Source of the DNA: Aphrophora alni
Taxonomy: Eukaryota > Arthropoda > Insecta > Hemiptera > Aphrophoridae
NCBI GenBank assembly: GCA_963513935.1
Contig: OY740772.1
Coordinates: 13,548,098 to 13,612,097, forward strand
Length of the DNA: 64,000 nt
Reading direction: 5' to 3'
Part shown: positions 22,090-32,985 of the stretch, piece by piece
How the letters are laid out: every line of letters begins with the position of its first letter
How positions within the stretch are numbered: the stretch's first letter is position 1
Program-made: the position numbers and the translations under genes
The notes under the pieces: model-generated
What the model saw: the letters and a program-made list of their open reading frames with translations, nothing else
Databases searched by the model: none
What the model was told of the DNA's origin: nothing

Positions 22090-22960
22090 TTTCTAAATGT
22101 TTTGAAATTGTCAATAGATCTCATATCAACTGGTAATTCGTTATAATTTTTGAATACACATATTTTGGTAATGATTTTTTATCTATAAGTCATTGTATTT
22201 TAGGTTTTAGCATGTTTCCCCATATTGTCTGTGTACAGTTTGATAAACCATGAGAGCATCAACATTTTTCCAGAAGTGACAGCTCAGTTCTTAAACATAA
22301 ATAAAGGATAGAATTAAGATTATTAAATTTAAAAAAAGTTTTTTGCAATTTAGGTTTATTTGCAATAATAGTTTTAAAAATTGTTGCTACTCCAGATGAT
22401 TTACCTCAAATTAGAATGTCATATTTTTTAAAAAAATAATGACAATGAAAATAGTAAATGGACAATTGAATTTCGAAGTTAGTAGAATTTTGTAAAACAC
22501 TTATTGCAAAACGAGGAAAATTTAGTTTTTTAGACAATAGATCAATATGTCAATTCCATTTTATAAGGATATCAATAAGTTAAACCAAGAAATATTACAG
22601 CCTCTTAAAACACATTTATAGATTAAATCAATATCTTTCTTTTTGGTTTTAAATCAAACAACCCAAGTTTTTAATGCATTAATGGACAGATCATTTACTG
22701 AAAACCACTATTCCAGGATAGAGAGTTGATTTTAAATAATTCTATTAAATGAACTGGAATTTTGTCCACTAAGAATTATTGATGTCAGCAGCATGTTGAA
22801 AGATCTTACCATCATTAATATATACTAGCTTGATATATTATAAAGAATGTTGGACCTAATATAGAACCGTGAGTGACATCACTGGGAAGACGATTTATAT
22901 GCACAGATATATCATAACGCAATATTTTTGTGACAATGGTTGACCTCATTTTGTCAAACA
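22090..22960 (-). mobile_element. LINE reverse transcriptase remnant
   Basis: Minus-strand frames near 22920-22830 read ISVHINRLPSDVTHGSILGP, then TFFIIY (the GVPQGSxLGPxLFxIYI RT motif), and soon after QHAADINN (a damaged F.YADD box). Further pieces with stops run to about 22090. It lies in intron 5 of NEURL4, sense to the gene. Confidence 0.65.
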
Positions 22961-23436
22961 GGCTTTCTGAAAATTGATAAAAGTAGAGGAAATGAACTGC
23001 TGAATGGTATGAAGCATGGACTCTTCTCTAGCAGCTCCCATTCCCCCACTCCTGACTAGATAGTTCTCCCTCCAAGCATCACCACAGACTAGACAAATTA
23101 CTATTCAATAGTTATTTACATCTATTTTTTTTTAACAGATTTGTACTTAATCTTTCACAGATTATCAACCAAATTTTCTCAAAAAAAAACTTCATATTCA
23201 ATAAAATGATGTTTCAATGGCTAAGCTTGTTCCTCTGTAAACAGAGAAGTCATTGAATCTCATAATTAAAAATAAAATCTTTATTATGAGATTTTATTCG
23301 TTAAAAAAAATTTTTTTTTTTCATTTAATAATTATATTTTCTACACGTGTTGCTCTGTAAAGTGATTTTCTACTGTATTTCTAATCTAATAAAACTAACA
23401 ACATCCACAAAATATTCAAACTATACAAATCCTAAC

Positions 23437-23693
23437 CTCAAAAAGCTGATCATCTTGAAGTGGCCTATGAGTCATCACAACACCATTGTTAAACTCATCT
23501 AACGGTCGTAGCCTCTCAGCAGCTCTTGCATTACATGATAATTTGACTAGACTTCCTGTCCGAGGATGAAATCTAAGCCTCTCAACAGGTTCTGTTGATT
23601 CACTATGTACATTCATTTCAACATCAAGATTTGTCACCATTTCTGTTACCGTTGGTTTAAAGTCCGACTCGGTGTCTGCATCATCAAATTCTG
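23437..23693 (-). CDS. NEURL4: NEURL4 exon 5 (linker and start of NHR2)
   Basis: Residue 167 (split Ala) to 252. An acidic linker [18 protein letters not shown] is followed by [20 protein letters not shown] and [12 protein letters not shown], ending LFE. FHPRTG is the classic NHR start. The donor is GAG|GTTAGG, weak but supported by exon 6 continuing with IRID. An alternative reading through would add only VRI and then terminate. Confidence 0.92.
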
Positions 23694-24036
23694 CTGTAAA
23701 AAATAAATAAACTGTGAACAAACATTGTTCCAACTTTCATATAAGTGTATATTTAGTGTTATATATATATTTATATATATTTGAATATATTTTAAATATC
23801 ACTATGCCATGAAAATAGGAAAAAATAAATCAAGAGCTAACTTATAAGGAGTACAGGTGTGGCTATCCCAAGTTTCCTGGCTGGATCTACGATTTTCTTC
23901 ATCTAGTCTTGGGTATCCATTTGTTTCATCTTTCAAGTCAGGTCTCTCTTGCCCAACTCTTATTTTCTTCTAACCCTGATACTATTAGAATATTCAAGAA
24001 CTCTGAATCTTTTTCATTTGAAAAAAAAGAAAGAAA

Positions 24037-24068
<32 letters not shown>

Positions 24069-25792
24069 CATGGTTTGAGTTGAGGAGAATATTATGCTGT
24101 TTTTGTAAACAGTATATACTAATTAAAACAATTAGGTTAGGATAAAATATTACAACTGAAATTATGGTTGTGTTGAGTAAGCTATGTACATGCCGTAGAT
24201 GTCTCACTTTTGGTTGGCCTTCGGTACTTCGGTTATGAGCATATTGTGCTCCCGTTTCTTGTTCACCTTACACTGACCCCAGTGCCTCTAACAAGCTCCA
24301 GGATCTTGTACAGGGTGTTCTTGTCAAAATTGATGTCTGTAACTGCGGGAAATAGCCGTTCTCATTGGGATTGGACCAAAATATCGCATTCAAGCGCAGT
24401 TCCACGTTTCTCATCATGGTTGTAGCATTTATCAGAAACCTGTTTATAAGATTCTACTGTTAATTACTAAGTAACATTGGCATCATTGATTACTAATCTC
24501 GTATTGTTTGCGTTACCATACATGTGCATTCTTACACCATACATGTTCTAGATAGTTTTTTAATTTATTTTGTAGTTATTTATTTTACAGTTTATACAAC
24601 ATTTACCTTTTTTGTTCTGACATAAACATGTAGCTATATGATGATTATTTACAACTGAACTCAATACAATTTCCACAAGTTATTTCAGGATAATCTAAGT
24701 ACCCAGACAAAGGTTAATGATATAAAAGCTTAAAAAATTATCTTAAATTTTTAATTAGTTATATCAAAAATCCCTTTTAGAGTGCAGATAACTAATTTAA
24801 AAATTATTTTACTACAATTTGCAAAATATTAAAATTTAACGAAATAACTCGGGTTAATCCTAGACACAATTTTTATTAGGCCAAAACAGCACTAATTATA
24901 TTTTTTTAAAGTTTAACGGTAGTAATGCTAAATGTTTGTTGTAAAGTACAGAATTCAACAATAAAAAAATATGACCTGAAAATGATTTTTTTACAAAAAA
25001 ACTCAACCAAAAAAAGCTGTTAAAGAAATCATTTTAAAAAAGAGAAGAAAAGACAATTATAGTATTATTACTGTTACATGCTGCTAATTCAAACAAAAAG
25101 TAATACAAATAATTAAAATATTTTTCTAACTTCAGAATAAAAGTCTACCGACTTAAAATGCTTTGCAAACCTGTACTGGTATTTTAAAACTGGTACAGTT
25201 AATGTTTTTTGACTGGAATGATGAATGCACTACTGCCAATGAATTTAAAGTTTCTATTCCAAGTCTATCCCTCTTTTTGTTTTTAACTTTCTAGCCAGAA
25301 AACAATTTGCACTAAGTACTTATATACTCTAACTAGGAGCATGAAACCATTCTATGCCAAACAAACAGCTAATTCCAACGGGCAAGTGGCGATTAACTTC
25401 ACTGCCTTATAGATGTGATACTTTTGTACATATATACGTTAGAGGCCGTTTCATAAATAATTTTGTGTAAAAAGTGAATTTTCAGCTACATATAAAATCC
25501 AAAATTTTACTGGTAATCCATTGATAATTTGAACAGAGTAGAGAAAAACCATTTGAGCTTTTGAAGATAAAAATTCCCTTTATTGTGTACCTTTTCAGCT
25601 TTTTTCCCATTCCCTTTTATTATAAGTTTGAGGACGATTTTCCCCTCAATTTGGGAAATTTCCCTCCATATGGCAAAATTATCCCAAATCAATATGATAA
25701 AATCTGTGGAAAAAATAGAGGAGGTGGAGGGACAATTGAGTCACCCAATTAAACAAGTGCAATAAAATTAAACAAAAGATTATGCTCTCTAC
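23694..25792. other. Intron 4 sequence; simple repeats only
   Basis: AT-rich intron with an interrupted poly(A) at about 24021-24068. The open frames across it (lysine- or phenylalanine-rich) are artefacts of that tract. No TE coding was recognised. Confidence 0.45.
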
Positions 25793-25925
25793 CTCTCATA
25801 TTTTCACTGACAATGGTCACTTCTGCTACTCTTCCATATAGATCAACGACCGCATAGACATTTTGAGGTATGTTCTCTACAGCAACTCCATAGGACACAC
25901 CGTTGATCCAAAATATCAACTCCCC
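25793..25925 (-). CDS. NEURL4: NEURL4 exon 4 (C-terminal part of NHR1)
   Basis: Residues 123-166 plus 1 nt: GELIFWINGVSYGVAVENIP, then VYAVVDLYGRVAEVTIV. The acceptor is TTCCAG and the donor AGAG|GTAGAG. The leftover G completes a GCA codon with exon 5. Confidence 0.92.
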
Positions 25926-26376
25926 CTGGAATATAAAGCAAACTTATATTTAGTTTATATGAACACAGAATAGGCTATTACTGAAGCAGAACTCTAGTAT
26001 TATGCACTATATTTTTGAACCTAATTAAAACTTTGACATCTATGGTGCGATTTTGTAATTGCTATTAAGATTTAAATAAAATAAAATGAACTCGACAATT
26101 TTTCAGTATTGACGATGGTAGATTTAATTATTTATTTACAGAATGTGTTTTCTCGTCTGAGTAATCATTATTGGTACGAAAGAAGTGATCCCCAAACAAC
26201 AGTAAAACTATTAACATTAGAAAGAAGAAACACACTATTTAATAGTTAATTAATTTTAATAGTGTATTAATAAGACAGTTTAATAAACCCTTATGTACAT
26301 TTCGGTAACATGCTTAGAGTGATATTTCATTTAAAAATCAAAATAACCTGGGACTCCCAAAGATAAAATTCCAAAA

Positions 26377-26679
26377 TTGGAGAAGTCTGGACCAATATTT
26401 ATAAAATTGAGTGTGACTAATGTGAAAAGTTTTCATTTTGGTCAAACTAGGAGAAAGGTTATAATGAGATTTGAAGAGCATTTATTGCATATAAAATTTG
26501 ACGGGCCTCAAAAATATAATGTTGCTGAGCATGTTCATAATGAAGGAATGAATAATGTTAGTTTGATTAAAGAAATTAAGAACCAGGAATTGTTGGATTG
26601 TTTTGAAAATATTTTCATTTTTAAAGCTGAAAATGATTTGTTGTTGAATTCTGATAATAGGCTAATTCCGAATTCTTAG
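26377..26679 (+). pseudogene. PLE GIY-YIG endonuclease C-terminal remnant
   Basis: A 100-codon open frame. From about residue 22 it reads FGQTRRKVIMRFEEHLLHIK, then NVAEHVHNEG and LLDCFENIFIFK, ending near LLNSDN. This fits the second half of a GIY-YIG domain (GQTxRxxxxRxxEH, AxHxxxxxH, LxxxExxxI). The GIY...YIG strand and the whole reverse transcriptase are missing, so no enzyme is possible. The first Met is fortuitous. Confidence 0.66.
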
Positions 26680-27016
26680 TCATTTTCTTTGATAAAACCA
26701 AGTTAAAGCCCATTTTATCTTTTTAATTTTTAATTGTATTTTCATAAAACCATGGTAGTTGTTTTTCCTTTGTGCTTTGATATTAGTTAAATTAAAAAAC
26801 TTTGACTTGTATTTTCTCAAATATACATATTTTTTGCTTTGTTTTTAAAATTTTTAATTATTAGTTATATTAGAATAGTTAAATTGAGTGGCACGGCGCT
26901 CCTCCCAATTTTTAGGTAGGCGGGGAAACCGGTCTGACTAATGTGGAAGGGAGAGGAGGGCTACATACACTAAACCTTTTATAAATTGTCTCACTGTCAC
27001 ATTTAGTTTATTATTG

Positions 27017-27079
27017 GTTTATAACCCTCTGAAAATGGTAGTTATGTTACTGAAATGTATACTGAAATGTACGTTAAAC
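27017..27079 (+). ncRNA. Hammerhead-like motif, copy 3 (damaged)
   Basis: GTTTA, CCCT, core CTGAAAA, T, GGTA...TACT, GAAA and TAAAC are present in order. An ACTGAAATGTA block is duplicated at 27049-27071, and the AGGG return strand is lost, so this copy should be inactive. Confidence 0.45.
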
Positions 27080-27250
27080 TTTCTAACGTTAATCGTGTTA
27101 GTGTTTTATTTGTGGTTTGGGGATTACTTCTTTCATATTGTTATTACAAGGCTCATTGGATCTGTTTAGCAAGGTAAGGATAGACTAAGGAAGAAATGTA
27201 TGTGTTTAAAAAAAAATATCATATATGTAGTAAAAGTATTTTTATGTGTA

Positions 27251-27292
27251 AGTTCCGAAGATGCCTGACAAATAGGTGAAACAACTGTCAAT
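27251..27292 (+). ncRNA. Hammerhead-like motif, second PLE family, copy 1
   Basis: GTT, core CCGAAGA, T, GCC-loop-GGT, GAAA, CAACTG (weak self-pairing), TC, AAT. Same order and same extra base before stem II as the 21.7-kb motif, with different stem sequences. Stem I is only about three pairs. Confidence 0.42.
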
Positions 27293-28557
27293 AATAAAAG
27301 TTGATCACCAGATTAGTCAGGCCAGTAATAATTCTATAAATATATTATAGAAGCAATCAGTTAGGCTACCATCATAATAATAATGAATAGTAATGCTAAC
27401 TGAGTATAACTAACCGACAAATTCAAGAAAACCAAATTTAAACTGAATAAAATAAATAACTGTATCAAATTTAATTAGGAATGCAAAAGAGTGGAACTCA
27501 TACCAAATAGAAATGCATAAAATCTAAAGCAGCAGCCATACAGGTAAAAAATTTAGCAGAACCTGAACATCTGAATTGCCTCAAAAATTATATTGGACAG
27601 ACCAGGACTACCTTTTCACCTAAGATTTAAAGAACACTTACCATCCACCAAAAACACATTCAAATCTAATTTCGTAGAGTACATCATCTTACACCTATAC
27701 CAGATGTGACCGTCTCCACTTCATTTGACCAGCTGGAAGCTCCGGCTGGCTGGAGACCGCGTACACTTTAGCCGAATCTTGTCAGGATGGGCCAAGGAGT
27801 CGGGTTAGGACGCTAATGAACGCACGCAACGCAAGTTAAATTAAATGTTCTCTTTTATTTTAGCGCCGAACTAGAACATTACAGAAATAATTATAATTTA
27901 TAAAAAGACATAACGGCTAGATAAAGCCTTAATAATGGCCGAAAAGCATTCCGATTAATTATATAGCACGTGGCCGAAAATGGACTGACCTCGTCCCGTA
28001 ACGGTCTGCCGTTCAACTTCCTTCTCGCGGCTCTCGGAACAGACTCTCTCGGCTCGTTGGTTCAAGCCCTCCACTCCAAGAAATCTCCCCCATTCTACGT
28101 AATCTTGCACTGCTCAACAAAATTGCAAGTGACAATTGATATTTTATTATTTAGAATCCCTTCCCATTACATCCAAATTTATACTTATTATAGTTTTTAT
28201 TTGGTGGGCTCCTTGGCTGGGCCACACAGACATAAATACAAACATGAAAATTCTTCACTTCCGCAATAAGTGACATAATATGGGACCCTACCAAATTTAC
28301 AAAAATTGTGAAACATATAACAAAAATCTGTTAAAGGAACAAATACTATTCCAAACCAACATAATATTTGATCTAATAGATAAGTTAATTCTACCTAAAA
28401 GCCAGCAACCCAACAGTTTTAAAGTTGGACAGGTCAACAGTTGGACAAAATGAACAGTGCTTCTGTTGCCATGTAAATTAACTTTTAAATCTATGTATAT
28501 GGATTTTTAAGTGCTTTTTATTAAATTATATATCTAGTAAAAGTGTTTTTGTATAAA

Positions 28558-28600
28558 AATTCTGAAGATGCCTGACAAATTGGCGAAACGGTTGTCAACA
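28558..28600 (+). ncRNA. Hammerhead-like motif, second PLE family, copy 2
   Basis: Core CTGAAGA (28562-28568) fits CUGANGA exactly. Then T, GCC-loop-GGC, GAAA, CGGTTG, TC at the expected cleavage position. Stem I is weak here (two pairs), so the copy is probably decayed. Confidence 0.45.
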
Positions 28601-28767
28601 ATAATAAGTTAATCATCAAAATTGGTTAGGTAAGTAATAATTCTATAAATATGTTTAGCAGCAATCAGTTAGGCTAATACCATAATAAAAATTAATAACA
28701 TTTTAAGTATCACTTCATCAAGCCAGTGCTTAAAGACACATTGTTAATAACTAATAGCCACAATTAC

Positions 28768-28881
28768 CTCAGATGAGCGCATTACGCCAATCCGATCGTT
28801 CTCTACAGTCTTGTCTAAATCAATTCCATAGGATTCGACGATCGAACGGCCATCTTTCAATATTGAATTTCCAGACATTAA
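28768..28881 (-). CDS. NEURL4: NEURL4 exon 3 (middle of NHR1)
   Basis: Residues 85-122: LMSGNSILKDGRSIVESYGI, then LDKTVENDRIGVMRSSE. The block matches the xMSGxxxxxDG...(E)xYGxDLD and DRIGV region of NEURL4 NHRs. The acceptor is TTTACAG and the donor GAG|GTAATT. Confidence 0.92.
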
Positions 28882-29298
28882 CTGTAAAATAAATATCATT
28901 TAGGCTAATAATTCTTACAATATAATAGAATTTTATCAAACAAATCATGTTGGATGATACATACATATATTTTCTTTAAAACGCATTACGTTACAAACTT
29001 GTAACATACTAATAGATTTAAATATAAATAAAAACACTTCAATAAATATACAGTAATCAATTATCACTCACATTCTCAAAACTACATAAAAATCAACCAA
29101 AACTTAACCGTCTACCTGTGGCCTTGCAACCCCAAGAGGAAAAAAAATTAACTTTTAAATAAAACTGACATTTTTGTGTGCTTAAATCTCCAGTAGAAGG
29201 GATGACTAGATTACATGTTAAAATTGTGAAATTGTGAACAAAAGGTTATTCACCCCGATAAACCTTTAGATCACCACTACTTCGGCACATACCCCTAT

Positions 29299-29570
29299 TA
29301 GTTTAGCTGACCAATTGTTTGCCATTCATTGTGTATTGTAGTTCTGTGAGGCTTAGTAGGACCTCAGGGCTCACTATAGTGAGTACAGGTTTGGAAATCT
29401 CGAGGGACCCCTTAGTAGATGTACACCTTTTTTCATGTAATCTTGGGTTAGACTCCTCCTCTTTCCTACATGTTCCCTCTTGAGTAACTTTTGTACTATT
29501 CCAACCTTGACAGTATGAGAGTATTTAAAAGCTTTATAAATGTTTTTTTCCATTCATTTATAAGGTGATA
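29299..29570 (-). repeat. ~250-bp interspersed repeat, minus copy, next to a palindrome-related scrap
   Basis: 29340-29570 on the minus strand carries the 250-bp family landmarks (CATGAAAAAAGGTGTACATC, CCTCGAGATTTCC, CTCACTATAGTGAGCCCTGAGG). Directly left, 29299-29330 (TAGTTTAGCTGACCAATTG) resembles part of the arms of the 6.4-kb palindrome (TAGTCTAGCCGACCAATGG). Confidence 0.5.
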
Positions 29571-31700
29571 ATGACGGAGAGGTTTATCGAGTCATAGTTC
29601 TTTTTAGTGCTCAAGTCAAGCACTACGTTTAGTTTAAGACTGCATTCCTTCTTGGATTGTGAGTTTAATTTTAGTTTTCATAATGGCCTACTAAGCTAGT
29701 AAGCCATATGTATGTTAGTGTTTTTCACTTTCTTTCATGATCTGAGTTTATCAATTGATATACTCTCGAAATTTATATTAGTTTTTATGTACACAAATGA
29801 CAACGAATGTCTAATTAAACTATATTAATAATATAAACAATCCATCATTATCAAATACCTTTAAAATTAGATAAACTTAAAAATCTGTTTGTAATGCAAA
29901 ACATTTTGTGCATTACCTCAATTAAACTAATAAAATTTTCCCACAATCTATAAAATATTACTGATCATGTCTATTGCTACTTTAAAATATTGTTTTCAGA
30001 AAATGTTATTCCAGTCTTCAATCACATTAAAACAAAAATTGTTTCATTGCAATAGTAGTCTAGTTATAATAATAAATAGTTCCTTATATTACTCAATTCT
30101 TTATACGTTGCAAATACTGTAATAAGAAAAGACAGTATAGTGATAGCGTTAAAATTTTACTTTTGTGTTTTCAATTGTTCTTGATATTTTATACGTCAGG
30201 AACATGTTTGGACCATTTACAGGAAAATGTTCTAAAAATCAAAAACAAGTGATTAAATTGATTACAAATTTTAAAATTTGAATACAGTGGTTCAGTTTCA
30301 TAGAATGATTAGATTAAAACAAATGATGTAGAGTCGAGGGTGATATGTGCCTAAGGATAAAAATTGATTTTCACACATTGACTCAAAGATTACAAACTTT
30401 GCAACCTAGTTATTTTGAATTGATTAGATTTTGAGCAAAATTATAAACATTTTTATTTATGTTCCTTTTTGAAGAAATTTGTAATAATCAAGTATTTTGG
30501 TTGACCTGAGTCTGAATTTTGACTTATCATCAGTTTACCATCACATACTCCAAAATTAAAAATAAACCTTTGTGAAACATTTTTTATTGGGCGATTTTTA
30601 TAAAATGTGTAATTGTAATATATTTTAAAGCATTAAGTTGAAATTTTATAACAATCTGTATCTAACTAACCTTGTTTGTATCGTAAAAAATCCAAAAGAG
30701 TCTCAAAATATTTATTAAACAATGTTTATGAAATTTATAACATTTAAAAAATTGTTTTTAACATAAATAGGCTAATTAGAAACTTATATGCTCCCTATAA
30801 TTAATATTTACTTTCCTTTAGGCCTATCAAAAAATGTATGCCCCTCTTTCTTCTTCTATTTAGGCTGTTTAATCACTTCAGCTGTGATGGCTTAATGATG
30901 TACAAAGCCATAGCCTGGAAGATTAATTAATTCCATGAACTAACATTAGAATCTTTCTAACAATGTTGTTTTCAGGAATTTCAAGTCTTTTGTAAAAAAC
31001 CCAAAAAGGCCACATTTCCTGCACAAAAGCTCCCAAGTAAATATAACCATCCTATGCTTGGATTTCTCATATGGCTATCACCTATCACCTTCCTCACATT
31101 GTCCCTGCTTAAATAGGTCAAATGCAGTTTGCTTAGACAGAGCAAGAAGTGAGAGTTTACTAAATCCTTAATCCTAAAGTAGTCTTTTCTCTTATGCTCT
31201 TTCCATGCAAAAGTGCTTATAACCTGCATTGTCAGATTTTTGTGTAGGGCAATGCTACAGAAGTCCTGTAAAGTTTGCCACTAACAATCTATTAACCAGT
31301 ATATCTGTTGATTGATTTCCATTTCGCAGGTTCTTATGAAACCCGGCAAAGTGTTAATTTATTGAGATCAACCAGGTCTTTAGAAATAATTCTAGACTAT
31401 GATCTAAATTTATTGAACTTCGTTACTTTCAAAATCGCCTGACTTGTGTAAATAATTATCTTTATTCTTGTATACAAATCTCGGATTTTCTCAGAATTCT
31501 ATTATTCTGACTGAAACTTTGTTGAATCCATTCCTGCATGTTCCTACCAAGGTCTAACTCAACATTCCAGTAACTCTAGTTTTGGAACTGTCTTTATGCC
31601 GCTTCAACTAGGCAGTGGTCCCCTAACTTCTAGCCATTCCTTTTGGTTAAGTATTACCAATATAAATAGTTTTGAAAAAGAGTAGGCTACTTACTGTACC
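29571..31700. other. Intron 2 sequence; nothing recognised
   Basis: AT-rich. An open frame at 30981-31229 (minus) shows no domain I know. No terminal repeats were seen. Confidence 0.4.
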
Positions 31701-31705
31701 TTCAA

Positions 31706-32395
31706 GTGGTTAGAGATTATTTTCCTTACATATACTTCATAATGATCCTTCATATCCTTTATTTTAAATTTAAGTGTAAGCACGTTCAAAATAGGGATTT
31801 GCATGATTACCATACTAGAATGGCTTGCAAATATCGGGGTAAACAGCACAGGCTAAATTTATTTAGTAAGTTACCTTCACAGGCTGGGGCGCTATTTATG
31901 AATAACCTTTCTCCAGACTTGCTAGAGATAAATGATTATTCATGTTTTAAAGGCAGACTGAGACGACTGCTGTTGTCTGGATCTTGTTACTCTGTGGAGG
32001 AGTTTGTGGGGCACTGACAGGGGTGTGTGGAGCCTCCATGTTTCTATCTTTTATATCTATGTGTGTTATTTTATGTTAATGATTGACTATTGTTCGGGGC
32101 TTTGTAAGGTTGTTTGTAGTCTTGATCATATTTTATATTTTGTTGAATTGTGTATAGTTGTATTTTATATTTTTAATGTAAAAAAAAAAAAAAAAAGGAA
32201 AAAAAAAGTGTATTATGGATATTAAATTTTTGTATTTATGTGTACATTCTGCTATCATAATAATTATAAATTTTATAAACTTTGTAGGGTTGCTGGGGTA
32301 CCAAGTATTATTATTATATTGCATGACTACTTGTAAATTATGGGACCTGCCTTATACAAATGTAATATTTGTCGAAAAAAAGGATGAATAAAAAA
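31706..32395 (+). mobile_element. Jockey/CR1-like LINE 3' end with 3' UTR and A-tail
   Basis: Ends of the reverse transcriptase frame: HDYHTRMACKYRGKQHRLNL, then FSKLPSQAGALFMNNLSPDL and CFKGRLRRLLLSGSCYSVEE, stop at 32015-32017. This is the H.YxTR...HRLxLFxKxPxxxGxxxxNxLP...FKxxLxxxL ending shared by these LINEs. A roughly 380-bp 3' UTR follows, with an internal A-run and a terminal GAATAAAAAAAAA. It is 5'-truncated and lies in intron 2, antisense to NEURL4. Confidence 0.75.
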
Positions 32396-32452
32396 AAAAT
32401 GAGTAAAATATAAAGACAAGATCATATGAGAAGTATAATTAATTAAACTTAC

Positions 32453-32554
32453 CCATGTTCCATTGCGGAGATCTGTAGCACTCGGAGGCAAGGTAATTGT
32501 TTCTGGATCGCATGATGTAACTCCAATTTCTATACTCCCACTCCATGAGTAAAC
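32453..32554 (-). CDS. NEURL4: NEURL4 exon 2 (NHR1 core)
   Basis: Residues 51-84: [20 protein letters not shown], then [23 protein letters not shown] is the central NHR motif. The acceptor is CATTCAG and the donor ATGG|GTAAGT. Phase 0 on both sides. Confidence 0.93.
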
Positions 32555-32724
32555 CTGAATGAATGAAAAATAATATTTCAACTATATATTTAATTATTGA
32601 TAATATAGTTATATAAAACATTAATTTTATTTTGAGTATATAATTTAGTGACAAAATAAGAATAACAGTTTTGAATCATTAATAGATTTTAAGTCCAGAA
32701 CAGCAGGCGGTTTTTAACCTTATC

Positions 32725-32985
32725 AATTTTTTTTTTCTTGTTGTTTATAGGCAAAATACATCTTAGTCATCAACACATTATAAAAATAAAATAAAATAAA
32801 GACTCCTAGCCCTCAAATATTTCAATAGTGTCAGGGTCTGAAAAGAACAAGAGAGACCTCATAGAGAAAATGAAAGAGAGGGATCTAACACAAGACTACA
32901 TGAAAAAGAATATAACCAGCAAGGATTCCTCAGGATTGGCACGCTGGTACTCACTATAGGTGAACCCCTGTAGATTTTAAATTTA
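32725..32985 (+). repeat. ~250-bp interspersed repeat, intron 1 copy
   Basis: TTGTTTATAGGCAAAATACA, CATCTTAGTCATCAACAC, CCCTCAAATATTT, CTACATGAAAAAG, CCTCAGGATTGGCACGCTGG and CTCACTATAGGTGAACCCCTG in family order. Confidence 0.6.

Larger units (their letters stand above)
26176..27165 (+). mobile_element. Penelope-like element, truncated, with inverted and direct terminal repeats
   Basis: About 26176-26320 is a minus-orientation piece of the terminal repeat (its reverse complement reads CCGAAATGTACATAAGGG). 26377-26679 encodes the end of a GIY-YIG endonuclease. About 26880-27165 is a direct terminal repeat ending ACAAGGCTCATTGGAT. Terminal repeats in mixed orientation and loss of the 5' side are typical of PLE insertions. 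It lies in intron 3, antisense to NEURL4. Confidence 0.66.
27170..28690 (+). mobile_element. Second Penelope-like family: GIY-YIG fragment between two related terminal repeats
   Basis: Terminal-repeat-like copies at about 27220-27400 and 28525-28690 share GTAAAAGT(A/G)TTTTT, GAAGATGCCTGACAAAT, AGTAATAATTCTATAAAT and GCAATCAGTTAGGCTA. Between them 27577-27712 encodes LNCLKNYIGQTRTTFSP, then (after a one-base shift) RFKEHL and KNTFKSNFVEYI. That is a GIY-YIG fragment with the YIG strand. From about 27718 to 28260 there is a GC-richer, CpG-containing segment of unknown origin. Confidence 0.58.

Noticed and set aside
23415..23436. Reading exon 5 on through its donor (VRICIV then stop)
   Set aside because: It would truncate NHR2; exon 6 supplies the expected IRID continuation with matched phase.
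23909..24207. Lysine-rich / phenylalanine-rich open frames
   Set aside because: Produced by the interrupted poly(A) tract at 24021-24068.
31706..32017. Possible host gene of 103 codons
   Set aside because: The HxYxTR...HRLxLF...LP...FKxxL pattern is a LINE reverse transcriptase end, followed by a UTR and A-tail.
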